Below are positions 23,742 through 31,180 of a DNA stretch of 33,512 nucleotides, piece by piece. The position numbers were made by a program, and so were the translations under genes. A model generated the notes under the pieces. That model was not told the origin of the DNA. It worked only from the letters and a program-made list of their open reading frames with translations, and did not search any database. This stretch comes from Flavobacteriaceae bacterium PRS1 (GTDB taxonomy: Bacteria; Bacteroidota; Bacteroidia; Flavobacteriales; Flavobacteriaceae). The DNA lies in contig RDRZ01000025.1 of the NCBI GenBank assembly GCA_003709165.1, positions 1 to 33,512 of the forward strand. Direction: 5' to 3'. Every line of letters begins with the position of its first letter. Position 1 is the stretch's first letter.

Positions 23742-23783
23742 GCCACTCTCATAAATCCTCTCTCCAAAGGAAAAAGGACTTTC
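23742..23783 (-). promoter_or_regulatory. start-codon hairpin repeat before trpC
   Basis: In the mRNA sense the stem CCTTTTTCC/GGAGAGAGG (23757-23777, loop TTT) has nine pairs including two G-U pairs. It is followed after ATTTATGAGAGTGGC by the trpC ATG. It is homologous to the elements before trpE and trpD. Confidence 0.7.
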
Positions 23784-23785
23784 TA

Positions 23786-24778
23786 TTATTTGCTCAATTC
23801 TATTAATTTATCTAAACTTTGTTTTGCTTTTCCTGAAAGCAAAGATTCTTTTGCCATCTCAAAACCTTCTTTATGGTTAATTTGTTTTGATGTTGCTATT
23901 GCCAAACCAGAATTTGCGCAAACTACATTATTTTGTGGTTCTGTTCCTTTGCCATTAATTATATTTAAAAATATTTTGGCAGCATCTTTTATGGTATTTC
24001 CTCCAAAAATATCCTCTTGTTTAATTTGATTAACTCCTAAATCTTCTGGTGAAAACAGGATTTCAGAATGATTAGAAATTACTTTAGTCTTTCCTGTTAA
24101 AGAAATTTCGTCATAGCCATCCAATGCATGAACAATAGCATAATTTTTATCTGTGTTTTGATATAAATAACTGTACAAACGAAGCAGTTCTAAATTAAAT
24201 ACACCAACTATTTGATTTTTTGGAAATGAAGGATTTACCATTGGACCTAACATATTGAAAAAGGTTTTCACACCTAACTCACGACGTATCGGAGCTACAT
24301 TTTTCATAGCTGGATGAAATAAAGGTGCATGCAGCACACAAATTCCAGATTTGTCAATACACTGTTTTAAGAAATCTTCATCTTTAGAAAATTTAATACC
24401 GAGATATTCCATAACATTTGAAGATCCACAAGCAGATGACACACCATAATTACCATGTTTTGCAACTTTAATTTCTGCACCAGCTGTTACGAATGATGAT
24501 AAGGTTGAAATGTTAAAGGTGTCTTTTCCGTCACCTCCAGTTCCGCATAAATCTATGGTATTGAATTCTGTTAAATCAATAGGAATACATAATTCCAGAA
24601 GCGCATCCCGAAAACCTTTTAATTCTTCAAGCGTTATGCTACGCATCATGTAAACCGTTAGAAAAGATGCTATTTGGCTTTGGTTATAATCGCCTTTAGA
24701 GATGTTAACCAAAACTTGTTTAGCTTCTTGGCTTGAGATGCTTTCGTGATTTATTAATCTGTTTAGTAATTGTTTCAT
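23786..24778 (-). CDS. trpD: anthranilate phosphoribosyltransferase
   Basis: TrpD joins anthranilate to PRPP. The 330-residue protein has the PRPP/anthranilate-binding loop LCGTGGDGKDTFNIST (77-92) and KHGNYGVSSACGSSNVMEYLG (typical K-H-G-N-x-x-x-S-S). It also has the FHPAMKNVAPIRRELGVKTFFNMLGPMVNP segment. The start ATG at 24778 is chosen over an upstream in-frame start inside the hairpin repeat. It is not fused to TrpG, unlike enterobacteria. A 242-bp gap with a MITE-like element separates it from trpG. Confidence 0.97.
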   Translation of the reverse strand: MKQLLNRLINHESISSQEAKQVLVNISKGDYNQSQIASFLTVYMMRSITLEELKGFRDALLELCIPIDLTEFNTIDLCGTGGDGKDTFNISTLSSFVTAGAEIKVAKHGNYGVSSACGSSNVMEYLGIKFSKDEDFLKQCIDKSGICVLHAPLFHPAMKNVAPIRRELGVKTFFNMLGPMVNPSFPKNQIVGVFNLELLRLYSYLYQNTDKNYAIVHALDGYDEISLTGKTKVISNHSEILFSPEDLGVNQIKQEDIFGGNTIKDAAKIFLNIINGKGTEPQNNVVCANSGLAIATSKQINHKEGFEMAKESLLSGKAKQSLDKLIELSK

Positions 24779-24815
24779 CCTATTCCTAACCCTTTCCAAA
24801 AGAAAGGGTATTTTT
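24779..24815 (-). promoter_or_regulatory. start-codon hairpin repeat before trpD
   Basis: In the mRNA sense ACCCTTTC (24802-24809) pairs with GAAAGGGT (24789-24796). TAGGAATAGG then runs into the trpD ATG. It belongs to the same family as the trpE and trpC copies, with different but complementary stem bases. Confidence 0.7.
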
Positions 24816-24871
24816 ATTTTTTTGACTGCGTACTGTTACTGAATATTGCCAACTTATACCATTAAGACATA

Positions 24872-25001
24872 TAAAATAGTCCAATAAATTGTTTCTTTTC
24901 CCTTTATATTTCATCATAAAAATATACCGTAGCTATTGCTATGCTTGATTTTTATTCTTTATCTAAAGAAAAAATAATTCCATTTATTTTAGACTATTTT
25001 A
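24872..25001. mobile_element. 130-bp MITE-like element between trpG and trpD
   Basis: Perfect 10-bp terminal inverted repeats, TAAAATAGTC (24872-24881) and GACTATTTTA (24992-25001), bound a non-coding AT-rich unit whose arms stay partly complementary inward. The centre has AAAAATATACCGTAGCTATTG, a near-palindrome around TAGCTA. There is no transposase. Flanking target-site duplication is not evident by eye. Confidence 0.55.
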
Positions 25002-25020
25002 CATCTCATAATGATATTAT

Positions 25021-25587
25021 TTAATTTTTTACCCAGTTCTCTAATATTTTCTTTCCATTTGGTGTAAGTATAGATTCTGGATGAAACTGCACACCTTTAA
25101 CATCATATTCTTTATGACGTAAGGACATTACGTGTCCGTTTTCATCAAAAGAGGTTGCTTCTAATTCTGACGGTAAATTTTTATCTACAACCCAAGAATG
25201 GTAACGTCCAACTTCAATTTCTTTACTAAACCCATTAAATAAAGATTCGTCTTCAACGGTAATATTTATTTTGGTTGCTACACCATGATATACTTCATCT
25301 AAATTTATAAGCTTTCCGCCAAAAACTTCACAAATAGCTTGTTGACCTAAACAAACGCCTAAAATACTTTTGGTAGGAGCATATTTTTTTATGATTGATT
25401 TTAGCAATCCTGCTTCATCTGGAATTCCAGGTCCAGGAGATAGCACAATTTTATCGTAAGGTTCAACTTCTTCAAGTGTTAATTTATCATTTCGGATAAC
25501 TGTAACCTCACAATCTAAATCTTTTAAAAAATGTACAAGATTGTAGGTAAAACTGTCGTAATTATCTATAACTAATATTTTTTTCAT
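25021..25587 (-). CDS. trpG: anthranilate synthase glutamine amidotransferase component
   Basis: TrpG hydrolyses glutamine and passes ammonia to TrpE. The 188-residue class I amidotransferase has the nucleophile Cys79 in LGVCLGQQAI, and His169/Glu171 in VQFHPES completing the triad. It also has the oxyanion strand SPGPGIPDEAG (50-60). The size is that of a free-standing component, without the TrpD fusion. It starts two bases after the trpE stop, so the subunits are translationally coupled. Confidence 0.96.
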   Translation of the reverse strand: MKKILVIDNYDSFTYNLVHFLKDLDCEVTVIRNDKLTLEEVEPYDKIVLSPGPGIPDEAGLLKSIIKKYAPTKSILGVCLGQQAICEVFGGKLINLDEVYHGVATKINITVEDESLFNGFSKEIEVGRYHSWVVDKNLPSELEATSFDENGHVMSLRHKEYDVKGVQFHPESILTPNGKKILENWVKN

Positions 25588-25589
25588 AA

Positions 25590-26993
25590 TTAAATATTTT
25601 CAGCCAATTCAATAGCTTTTGTGAGTGCTCCTAATTTATTATAAACTTCTTGTAATTCTGTTTCGGGATTGGATTTTGAAACTAATCCTGCTCCTGCCTG
25701 CCAATGTAATTGATGGTTTTTACTTAAAAATGTTCTAATCATGATAGCATGGTTATAATTGCCTTCAAAATCCATGAACCCTATAGCTCCACCATAAAAC
25801 GAACGACTTGTTTTTTCATAAAGTTCTATAAGTTGTATGGCTTTATGTTTTGGTGCACCACTTAAAGTTCCTGCAGGAAATGTATCTGCTACAACTTGCA
25901 TTGTAGAAATATCTTTATGCTTTATCCCAGTTACTTTACTCACCAAATGTATAACATGTGAAAAAAACTGAACTTCACGATAGGTTTCTATTTTTACTTG
26001 GCAACTATTCCTGCTTAAATCGTTTCTTGCCAAATCGACAAGCATAACATGTTCTGCATTTTCTTTATCATCTGTTGTAAGTTGTTTTGCAAGTTCAGCA
26101 TCTTTTAAGTCGTCTCCAGTTCGCTTAAAAGTTCCTGCTATTGGATGAATTTCGGCTTGACCGTTTTTAACAATTAATTGTGCTTCTGGAGAGCTGCCAA
26201 ATATTTTAAAATTACCATAATCAAAATAGAATAGGTAAGGTGAAGGATTTACATTTCGCAAGGCACGATATACATTAAACTCGTCACCTTTAAAGCTTTG
26301 TGTGAATTTTTTTGATAAGACTAACTGAAACACATCGCCTCTTGCACAATGTTTTTTCGCTAATTCAACATAGTTTTTATATTCATTATCTGTAATATTT
26401 GACGTTATTTTTCCATTGATTGAAAAATCATAAGAGGGAAAATTATGTGCTTTTATAAGCTGTAAAATATCGTCTATATTGTTTTCAGATTTAAAGCAAT
26501 GCGCAAAAATATAGGCTTCATTTTTAAAATGATTGATTGCAATAATGTTTTGATAAACAGCATAAAAAATATCTGGAATATTAAGTGAATCTTCTTTTTT
26601 TGAAATATTAATATCTTCAAAATAACGGACTGCATCATATGACATATAGCCGAAAATACCATTGTTTATGAATTTAAAGTTCTTTTCGGAACTTACTTTG
26701 AAACGCTGTGTGAATTGATGAATTTCTTCAGAAACATTAATCGAATTATTTATATGCGTTGTTGCGGAGCTTCCATCAGGAAATGTTTGAGTAATAATTT
26801 CGTTTTCTACTTTTATAGAAGCTATTGGGTTACAACATATATAAGAAAAGCTATTATCGGTGGTATGATAATCACTACTTTCTAACAAAATACTATTTGG
26901 AAATTTATCTCTAATTTTAAGATAAATGCTCACAGGTGTAATAGTATCTGCAAGAATTTTTTTGTAATGTGTATTTAGATTAAATGTTTTCAT
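25590..26993 (-). CDS. trpE: anthranilate synthase component I
   Basis: TrpE converts chorismate and ammonia to anthranilate and is the feedback-controlled entry to the pathway. The 467-residue protein has the tryptophan-binding LLES motif near the N terminus (ILLESSDYHT). The chorismate-binding core is complete: HPIAGTFKRTG, DDKENAEHVMLVDLARNDLSRN, TFPAGTLSGAPK and YGGAIGFMDFEGN. The start ATG 26993 abuts a hairpin repeat; the longer reading from 27071 would translate that repeat and is rejected. Expression is expected to be controlled by the attenuator upstream (27087-27209). Confidence 0.97.
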   Translation of the reverse strand: MKTFNLNTHYKKILADTITPVSIYLKIRDKFPNSILLESSDYHTTDNSFSYICCNPIASIKVENEIITQTFPDGSSATTHINNSINVSEEIHQFTQRFKVSSEKNFKFINNGIFGYMSYDAVRYFEDINISKKEDSLNIPDIFYAVYQNIIAINHFKNEAYIFAHCFKSENNIDDILQLIKAHNFPSYDFSINGKITSNITDNEYKNYVELAKKHCARGDVFQLVLSKKFTQSFKGDEFNVYRALRNVNPSPYLFYFDYGNFKIFGSSPEAQLIVKNGQAEIHPIAGTFKRTGDDLKDAELAKQLTTDDKENAEHVMLVDLARNDLSRNSCQVKIETYREVQFFSHVIHLVSKVTGIKHKDISTMQVVADTFPAGTLSGAPKHKAIQLIELYEKTSRSFYGGAIGFMDFEGNYNHAIMIRTFLSKNHQLHWQAGAGLVSKSNPETELQEVYNKLGALTKAIELAENI

Positions 26994-27036
26994 GCCTCTC
27001 TCTCCTAAACCCTCTCTCCAAAGGAGAAAGGACTTT
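26994..27036 (-). promoter_or_regulatory. start-codon hairpin repeat before trpE, with SD-like tail
   Basis: In the mRNA sense CCTTTCTCC (27023-27031) pairs with GGAGAGAGG (27011-27019) around a TTT loop. GTTTAGGAGAGAGGC then leads into the trpE ATG. AGGAGAG is a good Shine-Dalgarno match at normal distance, which is rare among genes of this window. Confidence 0.7.
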
Positions 27037-27051
27037 TTACTTTTTATAAGA

Positions 27052-27085
27052 TTCTGAACCAATCCCGACAATTATCGGGACAGAA
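27052..27085. repeat. palindrome repeat between attenuator and trpE
   Basis: TCCCGACAATTATCGGGA (27063-27080) is flanked, on the minus strand, by TTCTG before and TTGGTTCAGAATCTT after. This is the arrangement seen at 6697 and 13043. Confidence 0.75.
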
Positions 27086-27086
27086 T

Positions 27087-27118
27087 AAAAAAAAGGCTTG
27101 TCGTGAATGACAAGCCTT
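27087..27118 (-). terminator. trp attenuator terminator
   Basis: In the mRNA sense AAGGCTTGTC (27109-27118) pairs perfectly with GACAAGCCTT (27093-27102), loop ATTCAC. T residues follow directly (27087-27092, adding to the TT of the arm). It lies between the leader peptide and trpE, 94 bp before the trpE ATG. It is the strongest intrinsic terminator of the window. Confidence 0.9.
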
Positions 27119-27152
27119 AATATATTGAATTTTAAATATACAATGGTCTATT

Positions 27153-27209
27153 TCACGAAATTGTGTTTCGAGAATTCCACCACCACGTATTATTTAAAAT
27201 TGTGTTCAT
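27153..27209 (-). CDS. trpL: trp operon leader peptide, Trp-Trp-Trp
   Basis: A short ORF encodes MNTILNNTWWWNSRNTIS, 18 residues with three consecutive TGG codons (27177-27185), then TGA at 27153-27155. Tryptophan is a rare residue, so three in a row just ahead of a terminator and trpE are diagnostic of a classical attenuation leader. The start lies about 10 nt after the predicted transcription start, behind an A-rich stretch, with no Shine-Dalgarno, as usual in the phylum. The last Trp codon is about 60 nt before the terminator stem, similar to the enterobacterial trp leader. It is too short for routine gene calling. TRAP- or T-box-type control is not supported (no GAG/UAG repeats, no T-box sequence). 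Confidence 0.88.
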   Translation of the reverse strand: MNTILNNTWWWNSRNTIS

Positions 27210-27225
27210 GTGTTTTTATTTAGTT

Positions 27226-27256
27226 CAAATATAGAAACGAAAAATTGTTTTTCAAA
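27226..27256 (-). promoter_or_regulatory. trp operon promoter
   Basis: On the minus strand TTTG (27253-27256), exactly 19 bp, then TATATTTG (27226-27233). This is a full match to the flavobacterial primary-sigma consensus. It predicts transcription starting around 27218-27222 and a leader of about 225 nt before trpE. Confidence 0.8.
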
Positions 27257-27363
27257 CTATTTATGAAAAAATCCGTTTAAATTCAGATTTTTAATGATTA
27301 TCTAAATAGATAATTTTATGTTAAAAGTTTATAAAGCTATTAACGGATTGATAACTTTATGGC

Positions 27364-27879
27364 ATGAAGTATATCGTTTTGTTAATGATAGTCTTATTGT
27401 TTTCGTGTAGAAATGAGGTGAAACAAGATGTAATGGCTATTACTGAAGTAAAAAATACAATTGAACTTGAAGTGCATGACTTTGATGGTTTGGAACCGTT
27501 GTTAAATAAACAAGGCGATAAAGTATATGTTGTTAATTTTTGGGCAACTTGGTGTGCGCCATGTATAAAAGAAATACCTCATTTTGAAAAACTTAATGCC
27601 AACTATAAAAATAAAAATGTTGAAGTACTTTTAGTGAGCTTGGATTTTCCTTTTAACTATGACAAAAAACTGAAGCCATATATTAAAAAGCACAAATTGC
27701 AATCTAAAGTAGTTGCATTAGATGACCCAGACATGAATATGTGGATGCCTAAAGTAAATGAAGAATGGACTGGAGCAATACCAATAACAATAATATATAA
27801 TAAGGAAAAGCGACAATTTTACGAACGTACTTTTACTTATAAAGAATTAGAAAACGAAGTAAAACAATTTTTAAACTAA
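27364..27879 (+). CDS. TlpA-like thioredoxin lipoprotein
   Basis: This 171-residue lipoprotein (lipobox LLFSC, Cys15) has a TlpA/ResA-type thioredoxin domain. The redox motif is WCAPC (Cys64, Cys67) in VVNFWATWCAPCIKEIPHFEKLN. The cis-Pro region GAIPITIIY completes the active site. It probably reduces or exchanges disulfides at the periplasmic face of the inner membrane, or at the outer membrane. It is the first of three small redox-type genes on the same strand. The second follows after five bases. Confidence 0.9.
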   Translation: MKYIVLLMIVLLFSCRNEVKQDVMAITEVKNTIELEVHDFDGLEPLLNKQGDKVYVVNFWATWCAPCIKEIPHFEKLNANYKNKNVEVLLVSLDFPFNYDKKLKPYIKKHKLQSKVVALDDPDMNMWMPKVNEEWTGAIPITIIYNKEKRQFYERTFTYKELENEVKQFLN

Positions 27880-27884
27880 ATTTT

Positions 27885-28559
27885 ATGAACTTTTCAAAGA
27901 AAAATCACGAACTCCAAAGAACAAATAAAATTATTGTGAGTAAAATTTTAAAATATGTTACAATTGTAGCTGTTGTATTTTTGTTAAGTGCGTTTGCAGT
28001 AAACAAAGTAGTTTCAGTCGAAAAAGGTTATGATATTGGAGATATAGCCACAGACTTTAAATTAATGAATATTGATGATAAAAAGGTATCCTTGTCAGAT
28101 TATAAAGATGCCAAAGGATTCATTATTACATTTACTTGTAACACCTGTCCTTATGCAGTTTTATATGAAGACAGAATAGAAGCATTAAACAAAAAATATG
28201 CTTCCAAAGGATATCCTGTTATTTCAATTATGCCTAATAATACTGATATAATGCCTGGAGATAATATGGAAGCTATGAAAACAAGAGCTAAAGAAAAAGG
28301 CTTTACATTTCCGTATTTAATGGATGAAGGTCAAAAAATTTATCCTCAATATGGAGCCACTAAAACACCACATATTTATGTGCTGCAAAAAACCAATAAA
28401 GGTAATGTTGTTAAATATATTGGAGCTGTAGATAATAATTATAAAGATACTTCAGCAGTTACAGAAAGATATGTTGAAAATGCAGTTGATGCTTTACTTA
28501 AAGGCGAAGAAGTTACAGAAACAAAAACCCGAGCCATTGGATGCTCCATAAAAATTTAA
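27885..28559 (+). CDS. membrane-anchored thioredoxin-fold protein, CxxC in TCNTCPYA
   Basis: This 224-residue protein has an N-terminal membrane anchor (about 22-40) and a peroxiredoxin/thioredoxin-like domain beginning YDIGDIATDFKLMNIDDKKVSLSDY. The cysteine pair is Cys85 and Cys88 in FTCNTCPYAVLYEDR, the signature of the AhpC/TSA-related family that keeps two cysteines as CxxCP. The cis-Pro is in ATKTPHIYV. It probably works in the periplasm with the preceding TlpA-like lipoprotein, from the same transcript. A further cysteine near the C terminus (IGCSIKI) might form an extra disulfide. Confidence 0.85.
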   Translation: MNFSKKNHELQRTNKIIVSKILKYVTIVAVVFLLSAFAVNKVVSVEKGYDIGDIATDFKLMNIDDKKVSLSDYKDAKGFIITFTCNTCPYAVLYEDRIEALNKKYASKGYPVISIMPNNTDIMPGDNMEAMKTRAKEKGFTFPYLMDEGQKIYPQYGATKTPHIYVLQKTNKGNVVKYIGAVDNNYKDTSAVTERYVENAVDALLKGEEVTETKTRAIGCSIKI

Positions 28560-28640
28560 TATAAATTGTAACATTTCAGGTTTTTTTTCGTCTATATAAT
28601 ATATGCTAAAGAAATGTTAATTTGGCATAAAGACTAAAGT

Positions 28641-29039
28641 ATGAAATCTTACCTCGCTATTCTGTTTGTTGTAGCAACTGTATTTAGTTATAGTTGTAAA
28701 AGTAATGTGGATGGAGAAATACAAATTATTACAGCTGAAGAAATGCAAGAGTTATCCCAATTAGAAGATGTACAACTTGTTGATGTTAGAACACCAGAAG
28801 AACGTAAAGAAGGCTATATAGCAAATTCTCAAAACATAGATTATTTATCACCTAACTTTGATGAAGAGATAGAAAAACTTGACAAATCTAAACCTGTTAT
28901 TGTGTATTGTAAATCTAGAAATAGAAGTGCAAAATGTGCAGCTAAGATGAAAGATGCTGGTTTTGTTAAAATCTACGATTTAGATGGTGGCATTGCCAAA
29001 TGGAAATATAAAGGTTTTGAAATTAAATCTAATCCATAG
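28641..29039 (+). CDS. rhodanese-like domain lipoprotein
   Basis: This 132-residue lipoprotein (Cys19 in SYSCKSN) carries one rhodanese domain. It has VQLVDVRTPEERKEGYIANSQNIDY (CH2A-like loop) and the active-site loop YCKSRNRSAKCA with Cys90. The six-residue loop after Cys90 fits single-domain sulfurtransferases of the GlpE/PspE type. It likely handles sulfane sulfur or thiols in the periplasm. It follows the thioredoxin-like gene by 81 bp on the same strand, making a small envelope redox cluster. Confidence 0.9.
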   Translation: MKSYLAILFVVATVFSYSCKSNVDGEIQIITAEEMQELSQLEDVQLVDVRTPEERKEGYIANSQNIDYLSPNFDEEIEKLDKSKPVIVYCKSRNRSAKCAAKMKDAGFVKIYDLDGGIAKWKYKGFEIKSNP

Positions 29040-29160
29040 TTATTTGAAAGACACTTCATAAATTTTCTGACTTTCTCCGTCTTTATTAAACTACTTTTAG
29101 TGTAGTAAATAGACAAAAATCATTTTTATTTCATTTAATTTCGTAAATTTGATTCGCTTG

Positions 29161-29178
29161 TAAGATGATCCTCATCTT
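29161..29178 (+). promoter_or_regulatory. leader hairpin upstream of the amber-interrupted gene
   Basis: TAAGATGA/TCATCTTA is a perfect 8-bp hairpin with loop TC/C. It lies just after a TAAATTTG box (29144-29151) that fits the -7 consensus. Further on, CATTTATTATA (29198-29208) and TATAATAAATG (29251-29261) form an 11-bp inverted repeat. Together they suggest a structured 5' untranslated region of about 140 nt for the gene at 29297. Confidence 0.4.
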
Positions 29179-29296
29179 AAATGAATTAGCAACGATCCAT
29201 TTATTATACATTTTAATCAGCTCCAAATTAATTTTTTAATGCAAGTGCTATATAATAAATGTATAGTCAATTAACTAACCAATTAAATTTTTTATT

Positions 29297-30067
29297 ATGA
29301 TTAAAAAATGTAATTCATTATTACTAATGGTTGCCATAGTTTTTGGAACTATGTTTACCGCAAATGCACAAGACAATACTCCCTCGGATTCTATGTAGGA
29401 AAGTATTATGCTAACACCAGATAATACTAAATTGAAAGTATTGGGTAAGAATATGAGAAAGCACAATCAAAAATATCACAAAGAAGGTGCTTATAAGTCA
29501 ACAGTTTATGCAATCTCTACAGGGCCAAATGTTGGTAAGATTGTGTGGATGATGGGGCCTTTGAAGTACACTCACTTAGACAGCCGTCCAGAAGAAGGTG
29601 GACACGACGACGATTGGAGGGATAATATTATGCCATATATTAAAAAAATGAATGCGGCAGAATATTGGAAACAAGATATTGAGCGCTCTAATACAAGTAT
29701 GTTAGATGGTGATGCTTCAAAGTATCCAGTGTTACGAGTTAGATATTTTGAAGTAACTCCAGGACACGGTTATACCGTTAACAGACTGTTTTCTCAAGTT
29801 AAAGCAACTTTAGAATCCATAGAAGGTGAATACCCTTGGGGTGTTTACGATAACGAATTTCTGCAAGGAGATCTTGGTCGCCATATCGCGGCAGTTAGTT
29901 TTATGAAAAACTGGGCTGAATTTGATGAAGACATTAAATTTGTTGAGGCCTTTGAGAAGCTTTATGGTAATAACTCGTATAATACCTTCACTAACATGAG
30001 AAATGATACATTCTCTAATCGATGGAACGAGATTTGGGTGTACGATAAAAATATGAGTGGTGACTAA
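29297..30067 (+). pseudogene. secreted protein of unknown function interrupted by an amber codon
   Basis: Reading from the ATG at 29297 gives a clear signal peptide (MIKKCNSLLLMVAIVFGTMF, then TANAQ) and a short mature start. A TAG stop follows at 29396-29398 (codon 34). The same frame then continues for 223 codons (ESIMLTPDNTKLKV onward) to 30067. Signal and body are in one frame, so a single nonsense change separates them. The body has many Trp, His and Asp residues (GGHDDDWRDNIMPYIKKMNAAEYWKQDIE). I cannot assign a family. An ATG at 29408 could restart translation but without the signal. Inactivation, readthrough or sequencing error are all possible. Confidence 0.75.
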
Positions 30068-30089
30068 AACTCATGAAAAATAATATCAC

Positions 30090-30122
30090 AAAAAAGCAGA
30101 ACTAATTTAGTTCTGCTTTTTT
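30090..30122. terminator. bidirectional terminator
   Basis: AAAAAAGCAGAACTAA and TTAGTTCTGCTTTTTT form a near-perfect hairpin with A-run and T-run on both sides, working for both converging genes. It includes the last codons and stop of the minus-strand kinase gene. Confidence 0.85.
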
Positions 30123-31165
30123 AATTTAAGATTTATTACAGAGCTCATATATGCTTCATGTTGTAGAGACAGTTTTGTAAAATGAAACAGACTCACGCAA
30201 CGTTCAAGGTTTTGATTTTCGTAAGCTACTTTGTAATAAATATTACCATTAAGATAATCGGTTAAAGCCCTTAAGCCATGTATAAAAGGCATTAGTGCTG
30301 TTGCAATTGGCAACAATTCTATTTCTTTATTTGTTAAAAAGGAAGCATTTTTACTTAAGCCATCTACAAAAGCTTCAAATAATGTTGTATTAAATGTGAT
30401 TTTAGACAATTCTATTTCATCTTCATTTGCAGTATTAACAATTGTTCTTACAGCATCTCCAAAGTCGTAATGAAAATAGCCTTTCATAATAGTATCTAAA
30501 TCTATTAAGCAAAGTGCTTCATTAGATTTACTAAACAGAATGTTATTCAATTTGGTATCGTTATGGCAAATTCTTAATGGCAATTTCGCTTTATAAAATG
30601 TATCAAACGTTGGATGTGTTTTTATTGCAAAATCAATTCCATTTTTTGCAACCCCTTTTCTGGTTTCTGAAACCTTTTCAATAGCCTTTTTAAATTCAGT
30701 AATTCTAAATGGTAGATTATTGAAATTTGGAATGATGTCTGTAAAAACACCGGGTGATTCATCTTTTAATAAATTGTGAAATTCTCCAATGATGCGTCCT
30801 GCTTCAAAAGCAACCTTTGGATTGGTTGTTGTGTTATAGGTTGTACTTCCTTCAATAAAAGTCATTAAGCGCCAATAACTCTTATTTTGTTTGTAAAATG
30901 ATTTTCCTTCAATAGTTTTTAAGAGAGAAATAGTTTTATATTCATTGGATTGTAATTTAGCTAAAGCTAATTCAATATTTAACATCAATGACTCAACTTG
31001 TTTAAACACATTACTGTTAATACACTGTAGTATGTATAAAGGTTTTTCAGACTTTAAAACCAAAAAGGTATCATTAATATATCCTGTAGTTATTGATTGA
31101 AATGTGACATCTTGAGTATCAATTTTAAATTGATTTAGGATATGTTTTAAGTGTTGAATATCCAT
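30107..31165 (-). CDS. APH-fold sugar kinase (NahK/AmgK-like)
   Basis: This 352-residue kinase has the aminoglycoside-phosphotransferase/choline-kinase fold. The catalytic loop is ICHNDTKLNNILF (199-211, Asp203 as base, Asn208 metal ligand). The metal-binding strand is CLIDLDTIMKG (219-229), followed by YDFGDAVR. It sits 15 bp downstream of a nucleotidyltransferase, the pairing expected for salvage of a free sugar through an anomeric phosphate. Relatives include N-acetylhexosamine 1-kinase (NahK) and the MurNAc/GlcNAc kinase AmgK. The substrate here is inferred from context only; antibiotic resistance is unlikely. Its stop codon lies within a terminator hairpin. Confidence 0.82.
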   Translation of the reverse strand: MDIQHLKHILNQFKIDTQDVTFQSITTGYINDTFLVLKSEKPLYILQCINSNVFKQVESLMLNIELALAKLQSNEYKTISLLKTIEGKSFYKQNKSYWRLMTFIEGSTTYNTTTNPKVAFEAGRIIGEFHNLLKDESPGVFTDIIPNFNNLPFRITEFKKAIEKVSETRKGVAKNGIDFAIKTHPTFDTFYKAKLPLRICHNDTKLNNILFSKSNEALCLIDLDTIMKGYFHYDFGDAVRTIVNTANEDEIELSKITFNTTLFEAFVDGLSKNASFLTNKEIELLPIATALMPFIHGLRALTDYLNGNIYYKVAYENQNLERCVSLFHFTKLSLQHEAYMSSVINLKLKKQN

Positions 31166-31180
31166 TTTAGGTGCTAATAT

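Noticed and set aside
26994-27071. N-terminal extension of TrpE
   Set aside because: It would be encoded by the hairpin repeat; the conserved TrpE N terminus begins at 26993.
27087-27209. TRAP or T-box control of the trp operon
   Set aside because: No series of GAG/UAG triplets and no T-box consensus; three Trp codons in a short ORF explain the layout better.
29408-30067. An intact cytoplasmic gene starting at 29408
   Set aside because: The upstream signal peptide is in the same frame, separated only by one TAG, so the full gene starts at 29297.
30107-31165. Aminoglycoside resistance gene
   Set aside because: The APH fold is shared with many sugar kinases, and the adjoining nucleotidyltransferase points to sugar salvage.
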